Assembly: GCA_965205595.1 (NCBI GenBank) | Contig: CBDBHI010000037.1 | Span: forward strand, 1 to 64,000 | Origin: CATQHP01 sp965205595 | GTDB lineage: Bacteria > Acidobacteriota > Terriglobia > Bryobacterales > UBA6623 | Reading direction: 5' to 3' | Length of the DNA stretch: 64,000 bases | Shown: positions 1 through 8,614 of the stretch, piece after piece | Numbering within the stretch: position 1 is the first letter of the stretch | Layout of the letters: every line of letters begins with the position of its first letter | Program-made: the position numbers and the translations under genes | Notes under the pieces: model-generated | Seen by the model: the letters and a program-made list of their open reading frames with translations, nothing else | Told to the model about the DNA's origin: nothing | Databases searched by the model: none

Positions 1-432
1 TACGGCAGCGGCGGCTCCGTGTTCTCCGCCACCCGCCTCATGTCAGTGGCTGCCTGCCACTCCTGGATCCTCGGAGGGCTACCCCAGGAGTTCCCGGACC
101 TGCGCATCATCTTCGTGGAGGCCGCCGCCGGGTGGGTCCCCTACGTGGTCCAGGACCTGCGGCGGCGCTTCCCCGGGCGCCACGGCAGACCCGCGCCGGC
201 CAACCTGCTCAAGGAGAGCCGAGTCTGGGTCGCCTGCCAGACAGACGACGACTTGGACTATGTTCTGCAATACGCCGGGGAGGACAACCTGGTCATTGGT
301 ACCGACTATGGGCACACCGACCACTCCAGCGAGGTCGAGGCCATGCGGAACCTGCGGGCCCAGGGCAAGTTGGCTCCCAGGGTGGCAGACAAGATCCTGG
401 GAGAAAACGCCGCTGTCGTGTACGCCCTCTAG
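1..432 (+). CDS. Amidohydrolase family 2 protein, C-terminal part
   Basis: The reading frame is open from base 1, so the gene begins outside the window and about 143 residues are visible. The end of an amidohydrolase_2 metal-dependent TIM-barrel enzyme can be recognised: a strand with FVEAAAGWVPY, a helix with DLRRRFPGR, then LVIGTDYGHTDHSS, where the Asp after IGT is the conserved late-barrel metal or catalytic Asp, followed by the C-terminal helix ending ILGENAAVVYAL. This family hydrolyses or decarboxylates small substrates; the substrate cannot be inferred. Its composition is richer in G+C than the sequence after ~1.5 kb, and it is convergent with the next gene. It belongs to the segment suspected of foreign origin. 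Confidence 0.7.
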   Translation, partial: YGSGGSVFSATRLMSVAACHSWILGGLPQEFPDLRIIFVEAAAGWVPYVVQDLRRRFPGRHGRPAPANLLKESRVWVACQTDDDLDYVLQYAGEDNLVIGTDYGHTDHSSEVEAMRNLRAQGKLAPRVADKILGENAAVVYAL

Positions 433-442
433 CCTCCGCCCC

Positions 443-1480
443 TCACCCCGCCAGCGCGCCGCGCAGCGCCGATATGTCGCAGTGCTGCTCCAGCAGCTCC
501 CGGAACCGCCGCGCCTTGCGGGCATGGTGCACCGTCACCCGCTCGCCCACCGTGTGCAGCCGCTCCATCGCCTCCAGCGTCGCGCACCGGACCAGCACCA
601 GCGGCACCTCTTCCTGCTCAGCGTGATAGGTCACGTACTGGATGGGGTTCTGGCCGCCCGTCAGCACCAGGCACACCGTCGACGTGCGCAGCGCGGCCAT
701 CTGCAGGTCCGGACGGTCCGCCCTGACCAGCACCGCCTTGCGCTCCCGCCGTGAGAACACAAAATCGCCCGGGTCCAGGAAGAACCCCCCGATCATCACC
801 GACTCTACCAGCTCGTCCGCCCGCTCTTCCTGCAACCGGAACTCGCCGTCCAAGTGCGCCGCCACGTCGCGAACGCTGGGCGACAGCATCACGCGGTCTT
901 CGGGGATGACACCCAGAACCGGCGACTCCGCTGCCTCGAGCGCCGGGACCAGACTCGTCGACACCTCGTGGCCCCGGTAGAGCGCGACCCCGTTGAGCAC
1001 CAAGCCAAGAAGCGACGCCCCAAACGTCTGCCGCGCCCCGCCCAGCTCCTCGGGCCCCGCCGCCGGGTCATGCTGCACCGCCACCACGACCCTCGCCCCC
1101 AGCTCCTGCGCCAGCGCCGCCGAGGCGACAGCCTCGGGAGTCCCTGGCTCCAGACCGTCCAACCCCTCGACGATGGTGACATCCGCTTCCGCCCCCGCCC
1201 GCTTGACCCTCTCCGCGATGCCGTCCAAGGCTCCCGGCCATGAGGCCAGCTGGTCCGGGGTCACCGTCAACGGCCATCCCTCCGGCTGAGGGTTTCCGGG
1301 CACCAGCTGCTTGTAGAAACCGCTGTCGCCGTCCAGGCCCTCACGCCCGTCCCCAGCCGCCCGCAGCGGCTTGAGGACGACGGCCGAGTGGCCCATCTGC
1401 ATCAGGTCGAGCGCCAGCGCAGCCGCTAAGGCCGTCTTACCCGCGCCCGCCTGGTCTCCTGCTATGTAGAGGACAGTCAT
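443..1480 (-). CDS. P-loop AAA_26 / DRTGG-domain protein (phosphotransacetylase N-domain-like)
   Basis: About 345 residues from the ATG at 1480, chosen because the protein then starts directly with the nucleotide-binding fold. The Walker A motif DQAGAGKT lies near residues 9-16, as in dethiobiotin-synthetase-like AAA_26 domains, with VEGLDGLEPGT near residue 120. A DRTGG-type C-terminal domain follows (KAVLVRADRPDLQMAAL, then TVCLVLTGGQNP). This two-domain arrangement resembles the N-terminal regulatory part of long phosphotransacetylases or free-standing DRTGG proteins; no Pta catalytic domain is present. Function is not proven. The region is very G+C rich: the line 1021-1080 has 47 G/C of 60. 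The gene ends 11 bp from the convergent amidohydrolase. Confidence 0.6.
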   Translation of the reverse strand: MTVLYIAGDQAGAGKTALAAALALDLMQMGHSAVVLKPLRAAGDGREGLDGDSGFYKQLVPGNPQPEGWPLTVTPDQLASWPGALDGIAERVKRAGAEADVTIVEGLDGLEPGTPEAVASAALAQELGARVVVAVQHDPAAGPEELGGARQTFGASLLGLVLNGVALYRGHEVSTSLVPALEAAESPVLGVIPEDRVMLSPSVRDVAAHLDGEFRLQEERADELVESVMIGGFFLDPGDFVFSRRERKAVLVRADRPDLQMAALRTSTVCLVLTGGQNPIQYVTYHAEQEEVPLVLVRCATLEAMERLHTVGERVTVHHARKARRFRELLEQHCDISALRGALAG

Positions 1481-1484
1481 CTTT

Positions 1485-1512
1485 TCCTGTGGGAGGGCGC
1501 GCCGCCCCATGC
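1485..1512. other. Probable chimeric or recombination junction
   Basis: To the left is an intact gene start (ATG at 1480, minus strand) in high-G+C sequence. To the right the reading frame enters Obg at the motif IAFRREKYIPRGG, about 15-20 residues inside the protein. The usual Obg start (a Met-Phe-x-Asp strand and a glycine-rich turn) is missing. No insertion-sequence end is visible. A chimeric contig join is the simplest reading; a genuine transfer breakpoint is the alternative. Confidence 0.5.
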
Positions 1513-2489
1513 GTATTGCGTTTCGGCGCGAAAAATATATTCCGCGCGGCGGACCTTGGGGAGGCGACGGGGGCAATGGCGGCAACGTTGTTCTGCGATC
1601 CAGCCAGAGCCACAACACACTCGTTCATTTCAAATACCGGCCTGAGCAAAAGGCAGAGAACGGCCGCCAGGGTGAGGGCAGCAATCGCACCGGGCGCTCG
1701 GGCAAAGATCTCGTTCTCGCAGTGCCGGCGGGAACGATCGTTTTTGACGCGGATAGCGGCGAGCGGCTCTTTGACTTCAGCTCGGTGGACCAGACGTTTA
1801 TCGCCGCCCGCGGAGGTCATGGGGGGCGCGGAAACGCTCGTTTTAAATCTTCGACAAATCAGGCTCCACGCTTTGCCGAACCCGGCACACCGGCCGAATT
1901 TCGCACGCTGCGGTTGGAGCTCAAACTACTCGCGGATGTTGGACTTGTTGGCTTTCCGAACGCCGGCAAATCGACACTCATCTCGCGAATTTCCGCCGCG
2001 CGCCCCAAGATCGCCGACTACCCATTCACCACGCTCGAAACCCAATCTCGGTGTCGTCGATCTAGGCGAGTTTTGACAGTTTTCTCGTTGCCGATATCCC
2101 GGGGCTAATCGAGGGTGCCCACGAAGGTCACGGCCTCGGTGATCGCTTTTTACGACACATCGAACGGACGGCGATACTTGTCCATCTCGTGGACGTAAGC
2201 GAGAGCTCAGGGCGCAAGCCGGTGGACGGACTTTCAGAAGATCGTGCGAGAGCTGGCGAACTTCTCTGCTACATTGGCCGAAAAACCGATGATTGTGGTG
2301 GCGACAAAACTCGATGTCGTGCAAGATCCCGATCGGCTCAGTTCACTAGAAGAGTTTTGTCAGAAAGAGGCCCTCGAGTTTCGCAAAATCTCGGCGGTGA
2401 CGGGCGACGGCATCGACCCGTTAGTTCGTGAGATGGGTTCGCGAGTACGGCTGATGCGAGAAGAATCGGCGGCGGTAATGACTCCGTGA
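1509..2489 (+). CDS. obgE: Obg-family GTPase, 5'-truncated and frameshifted
   Basis: Obg is a ribosome-associated GTPase for large-subunit maturation and stress control. The glycine-rich Obg fold is clear (FRREKYIPRGGPWGGDGG, GRQGEGSNRTGRSGKDL), followed by the G domain with P-loop GFPNAGKST, then PNLGVVDL, DIPGLIEGAHEG and the NKxD-like ATKLD. The coding frame shifts by +1 three times: near 2041-2048, at a T4 run near 2073-2077 (T3 would restore the frame), and near 2222-2230. The N-terminal strand is absent because of the junction at ~1.5 kb. The order obg then nadD is common, and the stop overlaps the nadD start (GTGA). Clustering and the same sign of the shifts favour sequence error over decay. 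Confidence 0.8.
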
Positions 2490-3080
2490 ATTTGGCGATT
2501 TTTGGGGGCACCTTTGACCCCATCCACTCTGGCCATATTGAAGCGGTGATCAGCGTAGCCGACGCATTCGCAATCGACAAGGTGCTTGTGATTCCAAGCG
2601 GCAATCCGCCCCACAAAGCGCGCACGGATCAAGCTGAATACGAAACATCGCTATCGGATGGTAGAGCTAGCATGCTCGGCCGATTTACGATTGACTCCAA
2701 GTCGACTCGAACAGCCGAGCGCGGATGGCCAACGGCACTACTCTTACGACACGATTCAAAACGTCCGGCGCGACTTTGAGTTTGACGAGCCGCTACGGTT
2801 CATCATCGGAGGCGATGCGTTCGCCGAGATTCACCTTTGGCATCGATGGCAGGAAGTTGTGGGCGAAGTTGAGTTTCTGGTCGTCGACCGACCAGGCTGC
2901 TCGGTTGATGAGGCCGCGCTTCCGGCAGCGGTGAAAGCGCAGCGGCACAGCGGACCCTTGCACCCAGCGTCGTCGAGCGAAATCCGCCACCGTGCGAAGA
3001 TGGGCGGCACGCTCGCGGACATGGCCCCGGCCACAGTTTGCGACTATATCTGGGAGCATCGGCTCTACCAGCTTTACTGA
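2486..3080 (+). CDS. nadD: Nicotinate-nucleotide adenylyltransferase NadD (one frameshift)
   Basis: NadD joins nicotinate mononucleotide to AMP in NAD synthesis. The N-terminus has the nucleotidyltransferase motif GGTFDPIHSGH and then IPSGNPPHK. The frame then shifts by +1 near 2633-2640, where one extra G before AAACATCGC breaks the expected YKHRYRMVELAC. The second half continues with SYDTI, FIIGGDAFAEIHLWHRW and the ISSTxIR-like motif SSSEIRHRAKMGG, ending normally. The start is a GTG that overlaps the obg stop codon. Total length without the shift is about 197 residues, normal for the family. The single shift lies in the same 600-bp stretch as the three in obg. Confidence 0.85.
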
Positions 3081-3088
3081 TTGACCGG

Positions 3089-3892
3089 ATGTTAAGCGCT
3101 GAAGCATTGCAGGCCGCGGCGGACTCGCTATACGATCTCTGGCAACAGGGTCGGCAAACCGAGACGCTCCCCGACGGTCTGATCCCGGGCGACCGGCCGG
3201 AAGGTTACGCGATTCAGGAACTACTGGCGGCACGAAGCGACACGCCAATTCATGGTTGGAAGATTGCGGCGACTAGTAGCGCCGGGCAGGCACACATCAA
3301 TGTCGATGGCCCGCTCGCTGGACGGTTGCTATCAGAAAGAGTTTTCGCTAGCGGTTCGACGCGGCCCTTTGGCGCTAACCATATGGCCGTGGCGGAGGCC
3401 GAATTTGCATTCCGAATGGGTCAGGATCTGCCGGCACGATCGAGTTCATATTCTCAACAAGAAGTGCTCGCGGCGGTAGATAGTCTGCATCCGGCGATTG
3501 AGATACCTGACTCGCGATTTATCGACTTCACGAAAGTTGGCGCGGCGCAGTTGATCGCCGATAACGCCTGCGCGCACGAGTTCATTCTCGGTGCCGAGGC
3601 GCCCGCTTTGTGGCGCTCGATGGATCTGGCGGCTCACGAGGTTCAGCTAACAATCAAGGCGGCGGAGGGGCGAGAGGTCGTGCGAGAGGGCCGAGGAGCC
3701 AACGTACTCGGCGGTCCGCTCATCGCACTGACTTGGCTCGCAAACGAACTTTCACAAATCGGGGTCACGCTTGAGTCCGGCCAGGTTGTTACAACCGGCA
3801 CGTGCGTCGCGCCACCAGCGATTGGTCCGCACGACTACATCAAGGCTGATTTTGGCGCGCTCGGCGTCGCAACGCTACAGCTTGGCGGTTAG
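3089..3892 (+). CDS. 2-keto-4-pentenoate hydratase-like protein (MhpD family)
   Basis: A protein of 267 residues from the ATG at 3089, nine bases after the nadD stop; the longer frame upstream overlaps nadD. It matches the hydratase/decarboxylase branch of the fumarylacetoacetate hydrolase superfamily: IHGWKIAATSSAGQ, AVAEAEFAFRMG with metal-binding acidic residues, LHPAIEIPDSRF, and the C-terminal GQVVTTGTC with HDYIKADFG. Members hydrate 2-hydroxypenta-2,4-dienoate in aromatic meta-cleavage or decarboxylate oxo-acids. No other catabolic genes are adjacent, so the substrate is open. It is probably co-transcribed with nadD. Confidence 0.75.
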   Translation: MLSAEALQAAADSLYDLWQQGRQTETLPDGLIPGDRPEGYAIQELLAARSDTPIHGWKIAATSSAGQAHINVDGPLAGRLLSERVFASGSTRPFGANHMAVAEAEFAFRMGQDLPARSSSYSQQEVLAAVDSLHPAIEIPDSRFIDFTKVGAAQLIADNACAHEFILGAEAPALWRSMDLAAHEVQLTIKAAEGREVVREGRGANVLGGPLIALTWLANELSQIGVTLESGQVVTTGTCVAPPAIGPHDYIKADFGALGVATLQLGG

Positions 3893-3928
3893 GCAGCCGT
3901 TTACAATGGCTTTGGAGTTGAAATAGCA

Positions 3929-5257
3929 ATGAAAACACGACGTGACGTTCTTTCTTGGATGGCCGCCGCCGTTCCATTGGCGGCCGCATCTTCAACGAAT
4001 TGGCCGCAATTTCGCGGGTCTGACTCGCGCGGAGTGTCGGCGGACGATCCGAATCTGCCGATGACGTGGAGCGCGACCGAAAACGTTCAGTGGAAGACCG
4101 ATCTGCCCGGCATGAGCTGGGCTTCGCCGGTTGTTTGGGACGAGAAAGTATTCCTGTCGTCGGTTATCAGCGAAGGCGCGGTCGAGACGGTCAAGCGTGG
4201 CCTCTACTTTGGCGGGAATCGCCCAGAAACAACGACAGATCCGCACCGCTGGATGGCATATGGAATCGACGCCGGCTCAGGCAAAATCGCTTGGGAAAAG
4301 CAGCTCCATCGGGGGACACCTGAGACTCCCCGGCATTTAAAAAACTCCTATCTATCTGAAACGCCCGTCACTGATGGGGAGCACGTGTTCATCCACATCG
4401 GTTACCTGGGCACGTGGTGTCTCGATCATGACGGCAATGAAGTTTGGAAGCGCGACTGGAACCCGTATAAAACGCGATTCGGTTGGGGCACGGCTTCTTC
4501 ACCAGTACTCCACAAAGGGCGCCTGTACTTCGTCAACGACAATGATGAACGTTCGACGCTGGTTTGCCTCGATAAGACCAATGGAAAATCGATTTGGGAG
4601 ATCGAGCGCAAAGAGGCTAGCAACTGGGCGACTCCGTTCATTTGGAAAAACGAGCAGCGCACCGAGATTATCACCAACGGCAGCAAGAAGATCCGCTCGT
4701 ACGATCTCGACGGAAAGGTACTTTGGGAAATCGCCGACATGTCGTCGATCGTTATTCCCACGCCTTTTACCGGCCACGGATTGCTGTATTTGACCTCGGG
4801 GTACGTGGGCGACGAGAATCGACCGACGTATGCTGTGCGACCTGGAGCAACGGGTGATATTTCTCTCAAGGAAGGTGAAACTAGCAGCGAGTTCATCGCT
4901 TGGTATCACCCGCAGGCCGGTCCATACAATCCTTCGCCGTTGCTGTACAAAGACCTTTATTACACGCTGATGGACCGCGGATTCCTGACCTGCCACGACG
5001 CCAAGTCGGGGGCTGAGGTCTACGGCAAGCAGCGCTTCGAAGTCGGCGCCAGCGCGTTCACGGCCAGCCCCTGGGCCTACAACAACCGTATTTTCTGCTT
5101 GAGCGAAGACGGCGACTGCTTCGTGATCGAACACGGCCGCGAGTACAAGATGGTTGGCAAGAATTCAATCGGAGAGTTGTGCATGGCGACTCCCGCGATC
5201 GCGCAGAACAGTCTTTTTATTCGGACCGATAAGCGCCTGTACCGGATCGGAGCCTAG
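3929..5257 (+). CDS. Exported PQQ-like beta-propeller repeat protein
   Basis: 442 residues. The N-terminus MKTRRDVLSWMAAAVPLAAASS is a signal peptide, possibly Tat-like with the pair RR. The mature start NWPQFRGSDSRGV is the hallmark of the PQQ-binding-like propeller (BamB/YxaL-like) family common in Planctomycetes and Acidobacteria. Repeated blade motifs are seen (SPVVWDEKVFLSS, TPVTDGEHVFIHIG, SPVLHKGRLYFVND, TPFIWKNEQRTEIITN, SPLLYKDLYYTL). These proteins are usually periplasmic and non-enzymatic. The TAG stop codon at 5255-5257 lies in the first bases of the adjacent inverted-repeat element. Confidence 0.85.
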   Translation: MKTRRDVLSWMAAAVPLAAASSTNWPQFRGSDSRGVSADDPNLPMTWSATENVQWKTDLPGMSWASPVVWDEKVFLSSVISEGAVETVKRGLYFGGNRPETTTDPHRWMAYGIDAGSGKIAWEKQLHRGTPETPRHLKNSYLSETPVTDGEHVFIHIGYLGTWCLDHDGNEVWKRDWNPYKTRFGWGTASSPVLHKGRLYFVNDNDERSTLVCLDKTNGKSIWEIERKEASNWATPFIWKNEQRTEIITNGSKKIRSYDLDGKVLWEIADMSSIVIPTPFTGHGLLYLTSGYVGDENRPTYAVRPGATGDISLKEGETSSEFIAWYHPQAGPYNPSPLLYKDLYYTLMDRGFLTCHDAKSGAEVYGKQRFEVGASAFTASPWAYNNRIFCLSEDGDCFVIEHGREYKMVGKNSIGELCMATPAIAQNSLFIRTDKRLYRIGA

Positions 5258-5520
5258 CAGCCCGTGGTAAAAGTCACGCAGGCCGCGTTACGCGCCTACG
5301 CGGCGGATTGAGTATTAGACGAGTGCCTCAACGAATCAACGTTCAGAGCGCACCAGGAATCTTTGAATGGCGCGTAACCCGTTGGGCGGCGGGCACTTGC
5401 GGCGGTCGGCTTTGTCATTCGTCGGAGACGATCGCCCGGATCGCCGTCCTCCTCGCTCCGCGCCGATCAGCCACAATTGCCCGCCGCGCGACCTACGGGA
5501 CTTTTACCACGGACTGCTAG
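5254..5520. mobile_element. MITE-like element B with 24-bp terminal inverted repeats
   Basis: The left arm 5254-5277 begins CTAGCAGCCCGTGGTAAAAG. The right arm 5497-5520 is its near-perfect reverse complement and ends in GGACTGCTAG. The ~220 bp between them contain no convincing gene. The element lies between convergent genes: the TAG stop of the PQQ-propeller gene (5255-5257) and the stop of the methyltransferase (complement of 5517-5519) are both inside the CTAG ends. CTAG termini are typical of target sites used by IS630-type transposases, so a non-autonomous element mobilised that way is possible. I see no second copy in this window. Confidence 0.65.
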
Positions 5521-6269
5521 CGAGGCTTTTCAACGCAAACTACCGAAAAGCAAGCAGTTAGTGGCTTGGTCGGGAGCTTTCCGATCAATTCAAACAGCCT
5601 GACACAAGCGCGAACCGCTGGGTCCGCGTATCGGCCGAACAGCCGCCGCAGAAATAAAAATATAAGAGTCGACACCATTCTAGGGTTGTGAATTGCGTAG
5701 CCCTTCCAGAGTGTTTTTAGGCCCAGCTCGCGAAGCTCGCCGCAAAAGCGCGCGCGCGTCATCGTATAGCCCAAATAAAAAGACGTCGCGCGATGGCAGA
5801 GCATTCTAAGCGGCCAATAGCCCGGATTTAGCGGGTTATCGAGGACTAATATCATGCGCCCCCCGGGCCTAAGTACTCGGGCCAGCTCTTCGAGCGCTTT
5901 TAGAAACTCAGCTCGCGAGTGGAAGTGGTCGAGAGTCGACGTCGACAAGATTAAATCGAAAGCGCCGTCTTTAAAGTTCATGGCGCAGAGATCGGATGTG
6001 GTCATAGCTAGACTCGGATCGGGGAACCTTTGGCGCGCCGCGGCAACGGTTGACGGCTCGTGATCCATCCCGACCACCTGTGACCCGAATGCTGCAAGCG
6101 AAACCAAAACATCGTCCGCGCCATTCGCCTCCTCGAAGAGGTCGGTCTTGAGAACTGTTCCACCGCGTGAGCTACCCGCCCAGCGGCGTACCAGCGCTCG
6201 ATTCGTAGCTGCTTTTTGCTCAGCCACGATTGGATCGAGATACCAGGAGTTAGATGATGCGTCACTCAT
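5517..6269 (-). CDS. Class I SAM-dependent methyltransferase
   Basis: 250 residues. A Rossmann-type methyltransferase fold is visible although the first glycine motif is poor: VLKTDLFEEANG, then VVGMDHEPSTVAAARQRFP for the acidic ribose-binding residue, FDLILSTSTLDHF for motif II, and LARVLRPGGRMILVLDNPLN for the post-II region. The C-terminal third has hydrophobic stretches. Substrate unknown. The neighbouring remnant at 6512-6955 contains pieces of a PaaK-like ligase and an acyltransferase, so the gene may have belonged to a glycan or lipid cluster. The stop codon is supplied by the right end of element B. Confidence 0.75.
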   Translation of the reverse strand: MSDASSNSWYLDPIVAEQKAATNRALVRRWAGSSRGGTVLKTDLFEEANGADDVLVSLAAFGSQVVGMDHEPSTVAAARQRFPDPSLAMTTSDLCAMNFKDGAFDLILSTSTLDHFHSRAEFLKALEELARVLRPGGRMILVLDNPLNPGYWPLRMLCHRATSFYLGYTMTRARFCGELRELGLKTLWKGYAIHNPRMVSTLIFLFLRRLFGRYADPAVRACVRLFELIGKLPTKPLTACFSVVCVEKPR

Positions 6270-6511
6270 GAGTTGTCACCGACTCTCGCGGAGGCGGAAC
6301 TCCTCTGGAACGTTCGGATAAAGTTCGGCGCACTTGTTGATCGACTCGATACGTCAGCGACCGGCGAGTGCGGTCGAAAGGGAGCGGATTGCGGCCATTG
6401 CCGAGCGAATTTCAACTGGTCCTATCGATCCGCCCACGCCAAGAGTAAGATTTGCAATCCTAGCACGACTCGAATGCCGGCTCTACGTCGGCAAGGCGGC
6501 GTCGTTCGAGG

Positions 6512-6955
6512 TCAACGAACAGAGACGTGGACGGATTTGGGACTTGTTGCAGCGTCCTCTACCCTCGATAACTCCGGGTATGACCAACCCTGCCAGTCTG
6601 CCGGATTCTCGATGATGAGCTGTTCGAGCCTTGCAGCGAAGTGGGAGACCGCCTGCAAGGCAAAGCGCTTCCTGTCGATCTCGCGATCGACTGAGATTTC
6701 AGGCTCGATCACCAGTTTGTATCGAAACGGCCCGGTGTGCAACGGATATGCGAGAAGCAGCGCCATATCGTCGACTGTCCGAATGTCGTCAGGGCGAACG
6801 CCGGCCTGATCGAATCGCTCACAATAGAAGGGGACGTTCGTGTATGCGTAACCAATCGCGACGCGCAGCTTGCGGATCTGCAGGTTCTCTAGCGCGCTCG
6901 GTGTCATGGAGAAGACTTGGCGCAAAGACCGCAGAGTGAGTAGCTCACGAAACAT
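6512..6955 (-). pseudogene. Fused remnant: PaaK-like ligase N-terminus joined to an LpxL-like acyltransferase C-terminus
   Basis: 147 residues. Residues ~1-65 resemble the N-terminus of phenylacetate-CoA-ligase-like (PaaK/CapK) proteins: a helix with LRVAIGYAYTNVPFYCERFD, then AGVRPDDIRTVDDMALL. From about residue 68 it reads like the end of a lipid A (LpxL-type) acyltransferase: GPFRYKLVIEPEIS, DRKRFALQAVSHFAARLEQL and IIENPADWQGW. Neither domain is complete: the AMP-binding core and the acyltransferase HxxxxD block are both missing. An internal deletion joining two adjacent genes near 6750 would produce this. The 242 bp between this and the methyltransferase start show no further gene. Confidence 0.5.
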
Positions 6956-6965
6956 GCTCCATCTA

Positions 6966-7190
6966 GGCTAACCCGCATTTCTCACGACGCGGCGGCTCGT
7001 CGGCGGGGCAGCGGCTCGCGGCGCGTCGTCGACTTTGAATCCTAGGGTTGCACCCTAGGCTAATACAACCGTCACCCCTCAGGGGGTTCAGTTTCCCCGG
7101 CTTCGAGCACAGTCCTACGCAGCCTCTAATTACGCCAAACTCCACCCTTGGCCCTGGGCTGTGCATGTGAGGGCTGACGAAGCAGCCCTT
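6966..7190. repeat. Intergenic repeat patch: palindromes and a half-element
   Basis: Begins with TAACCCGCATTTCTCAC, the end sequence of the palindromic element family A, followed by different G+C-rich dyad sequence. CCTAGGGTTGCACCCTAGG (7041-7059) is a near-perfect palindrome and CCCCTCAGGGG (~7075-7085) a second. AGGGCTG (7170-7176) pairs with CAGCCCT (7183-7189), a short hairpin just before the lpd start at 7206. No gene is supported in 6956-7205. Confidence 0.5.
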
Positions 7191-7205
7191 TGATAAACTG
7201 GTTAG

Positions 7206-8606
7206 TTGACAGCAGATTACGATGTTTTGATTATTGGCAGCGGTCCTGGGGGCTATGTTGCCGCGATCCGTTGCGCGCAATACGGCTTGAAGGCCGGGGT
7301 CATCGAAAAGGACCCCAAACTGGGCGGAACTTGCCTGCATGTTGGCTGCATTCCCACCAAGGCGTTGCTGCATTTTGCTGAGGTCTACGAAGACATCCTG
7401 CACTCTGAGGATTTCGGCATTACGACCGGCGAAGTCGGCATCGACATGGCCAAAATGCGGGGCAAGAAACAGCAGATCGTTGACGGACACGCCGCCGGCA
7501 TCGGGTTTCTTTTTAAGAAGCACAAAATCGATTCCATTCAAGGCTTTGGGCGGCTTATGGCGGACGGCTCCGTCGAGGTCAAGGGTGCCGACGGCACGAA
7601 GAAATTCAAATCCAAAAACGTGATTTTGGCTACCGGGTCGGAGGCTCGGATGATTCCGGGGCTGGAGATCGATCCAGAGCGGATTCTCACGAATGTGGAG
7701 ATTTTGGACCAGACGAAGGTTCCAGTGTCGCTGGCGATCATCGGGGCAGGGGCGGTTGGGGTCGAGTTTGCATCGATCTACCGCAGCTTTGGCGCGGAAG
7801 TGACGGTGATCGAGATGCTGCCCAGGGTTGTTCCCGTCGAAGACGAAGAGATATCGGCGGAGCTTTCGCGAGCGTTTCGCAAAAGGGGCATCAAGGTACT
7901 AACCGGAACCAAGGTCGACAGCATCGAGCCTTCCTCAGATGGTGTTTCGCTTGCATTTACCGATGCCAATGGAAAACAGGACACGCTGCTGGCCGAAAAA
8001 CTGTTAGTCGCGGTCGGGCGCAAGCCGAACACTGAAAACATTGGACTCGACAAAGTCGGCATCAAACCAGAGCGCGGATTTATCGCCGTGAACGAATTTA
8101 TGGAGACGAGCCGCAAGGGCGTCTACGCGATCGGAGACATCGTTTCGGGCACCCCTCAGCTTGCGCATATTGCTTCGGCCGAGGGCTTGGCGGCGGCTGC
8201 CCGTATCGCGGACAAAGAGGTCGAACCGATTGATTACAACCTGAACCCTTCATGCACCTATTGCGAGCCACAGATTGCAAGCACAGGACTTACTGAAGTC
8301 CAGGCCAAAGAAGCAGGACACGAAGTCAAGGTTTCGAAGTTCAACTTCGCCGGCAACAGCAAGGCGACGATTTTGGGGAGCCACGGTGGCTTCGTAAAAG
8401 TTGTGACCGATGAGAAGTACGGCGAAATTTTGGGCGTCCACATCATAGGGCCGCAGGCTACGGAGCTGATCCATGAGGCGATTGTGGCGATGAAGGCCGA
8501 AGGTACCGTCGAGATGATGATGTCGACGGTACACGCCCATCCGACGCTTTCTGAAGCTGTGCAAGACGCGTTTAACGGCATTTACGGGCTGACGATCAAC
8601 GGTTAG
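7206..8606 (+). CDS. lpdA: Dihydrolipoyl dehydrogenase (E3)
   Basis: 466 residues. This flavoprotein reoxidises dihydrolipoamide in 2-oxo-acid dehydrogenase complexes. The FAD motif GSGPGGYVAA is near residue 10, the redox-active disulfide GGTCLHVGCIP near 40-50, the NAD motif GAGAVGVEFASIY near 180, the second FAD motif YAIGDI near 310, and the catalytic dyad region HAHPTLSEAV near the C-terminus. The start is a TTG at 7206; an in-frame stop at 7203 excludes anything longer, and no good Shine-Dalgarno is seen. It is followed 8 bp later by lipB and then a lipoyl E2, a functionally coherent group. Confidence 0.95.
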   Translation: MTADYDVLIIGSGPGGYVAAIRCAQYGLKAGVIEKDPKLGGTCLHVGCIPTKALLHFAEVYEDILHSEDFGITTGEVGIDMAKMRGKKQQIVDGHAAGIGFLFKKHKIDSIQGFGRLMADGSVEVKGADGTKKFKSKNVILATGSEARMIPGLEIDPERILTNVEILDQTKVPVSLAIIGAGAVGVEFASIYRSFGAEVTVIEMLPRVVPVEDEEISAELSRAFRKRGIKVLTGTKVDSIEPSSDGVSLAFTDANGKQDTLLAEKLLVAVGRKPNTENIGLDKVGIKPERGFIAVNEFMETSRKGVYAIGDIVSGTPQLAHIASAEGLAAAARIADKEVEPIDYNLNPSCTYCEPQIASTGLTEVQAKEAGHEVKVSKFNFAGNSKATILGSHGGFVKVVTDEKYGEILGVHIIGPQATELIHEAIVAMKAEGTVEMMMSTVHAHPTLSEAVQDAFNGIYGLTING

Positions 8607-8614
8607 GGGGCGGC

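Noticed and set aside
1496..1503. GGCGCGCC at the suspected join as a cloning (AscI) scar
   Set aside because: The same octamer occurs by chance elsewhere in the window (for example near 6023 and 46250) in G+C-rich DNA.
6963..7541. 192-codon minus-strand open frame
   Set aside because: It runs antisense to the start of lpdA and through palindromic repeats, with no domain resemblance.
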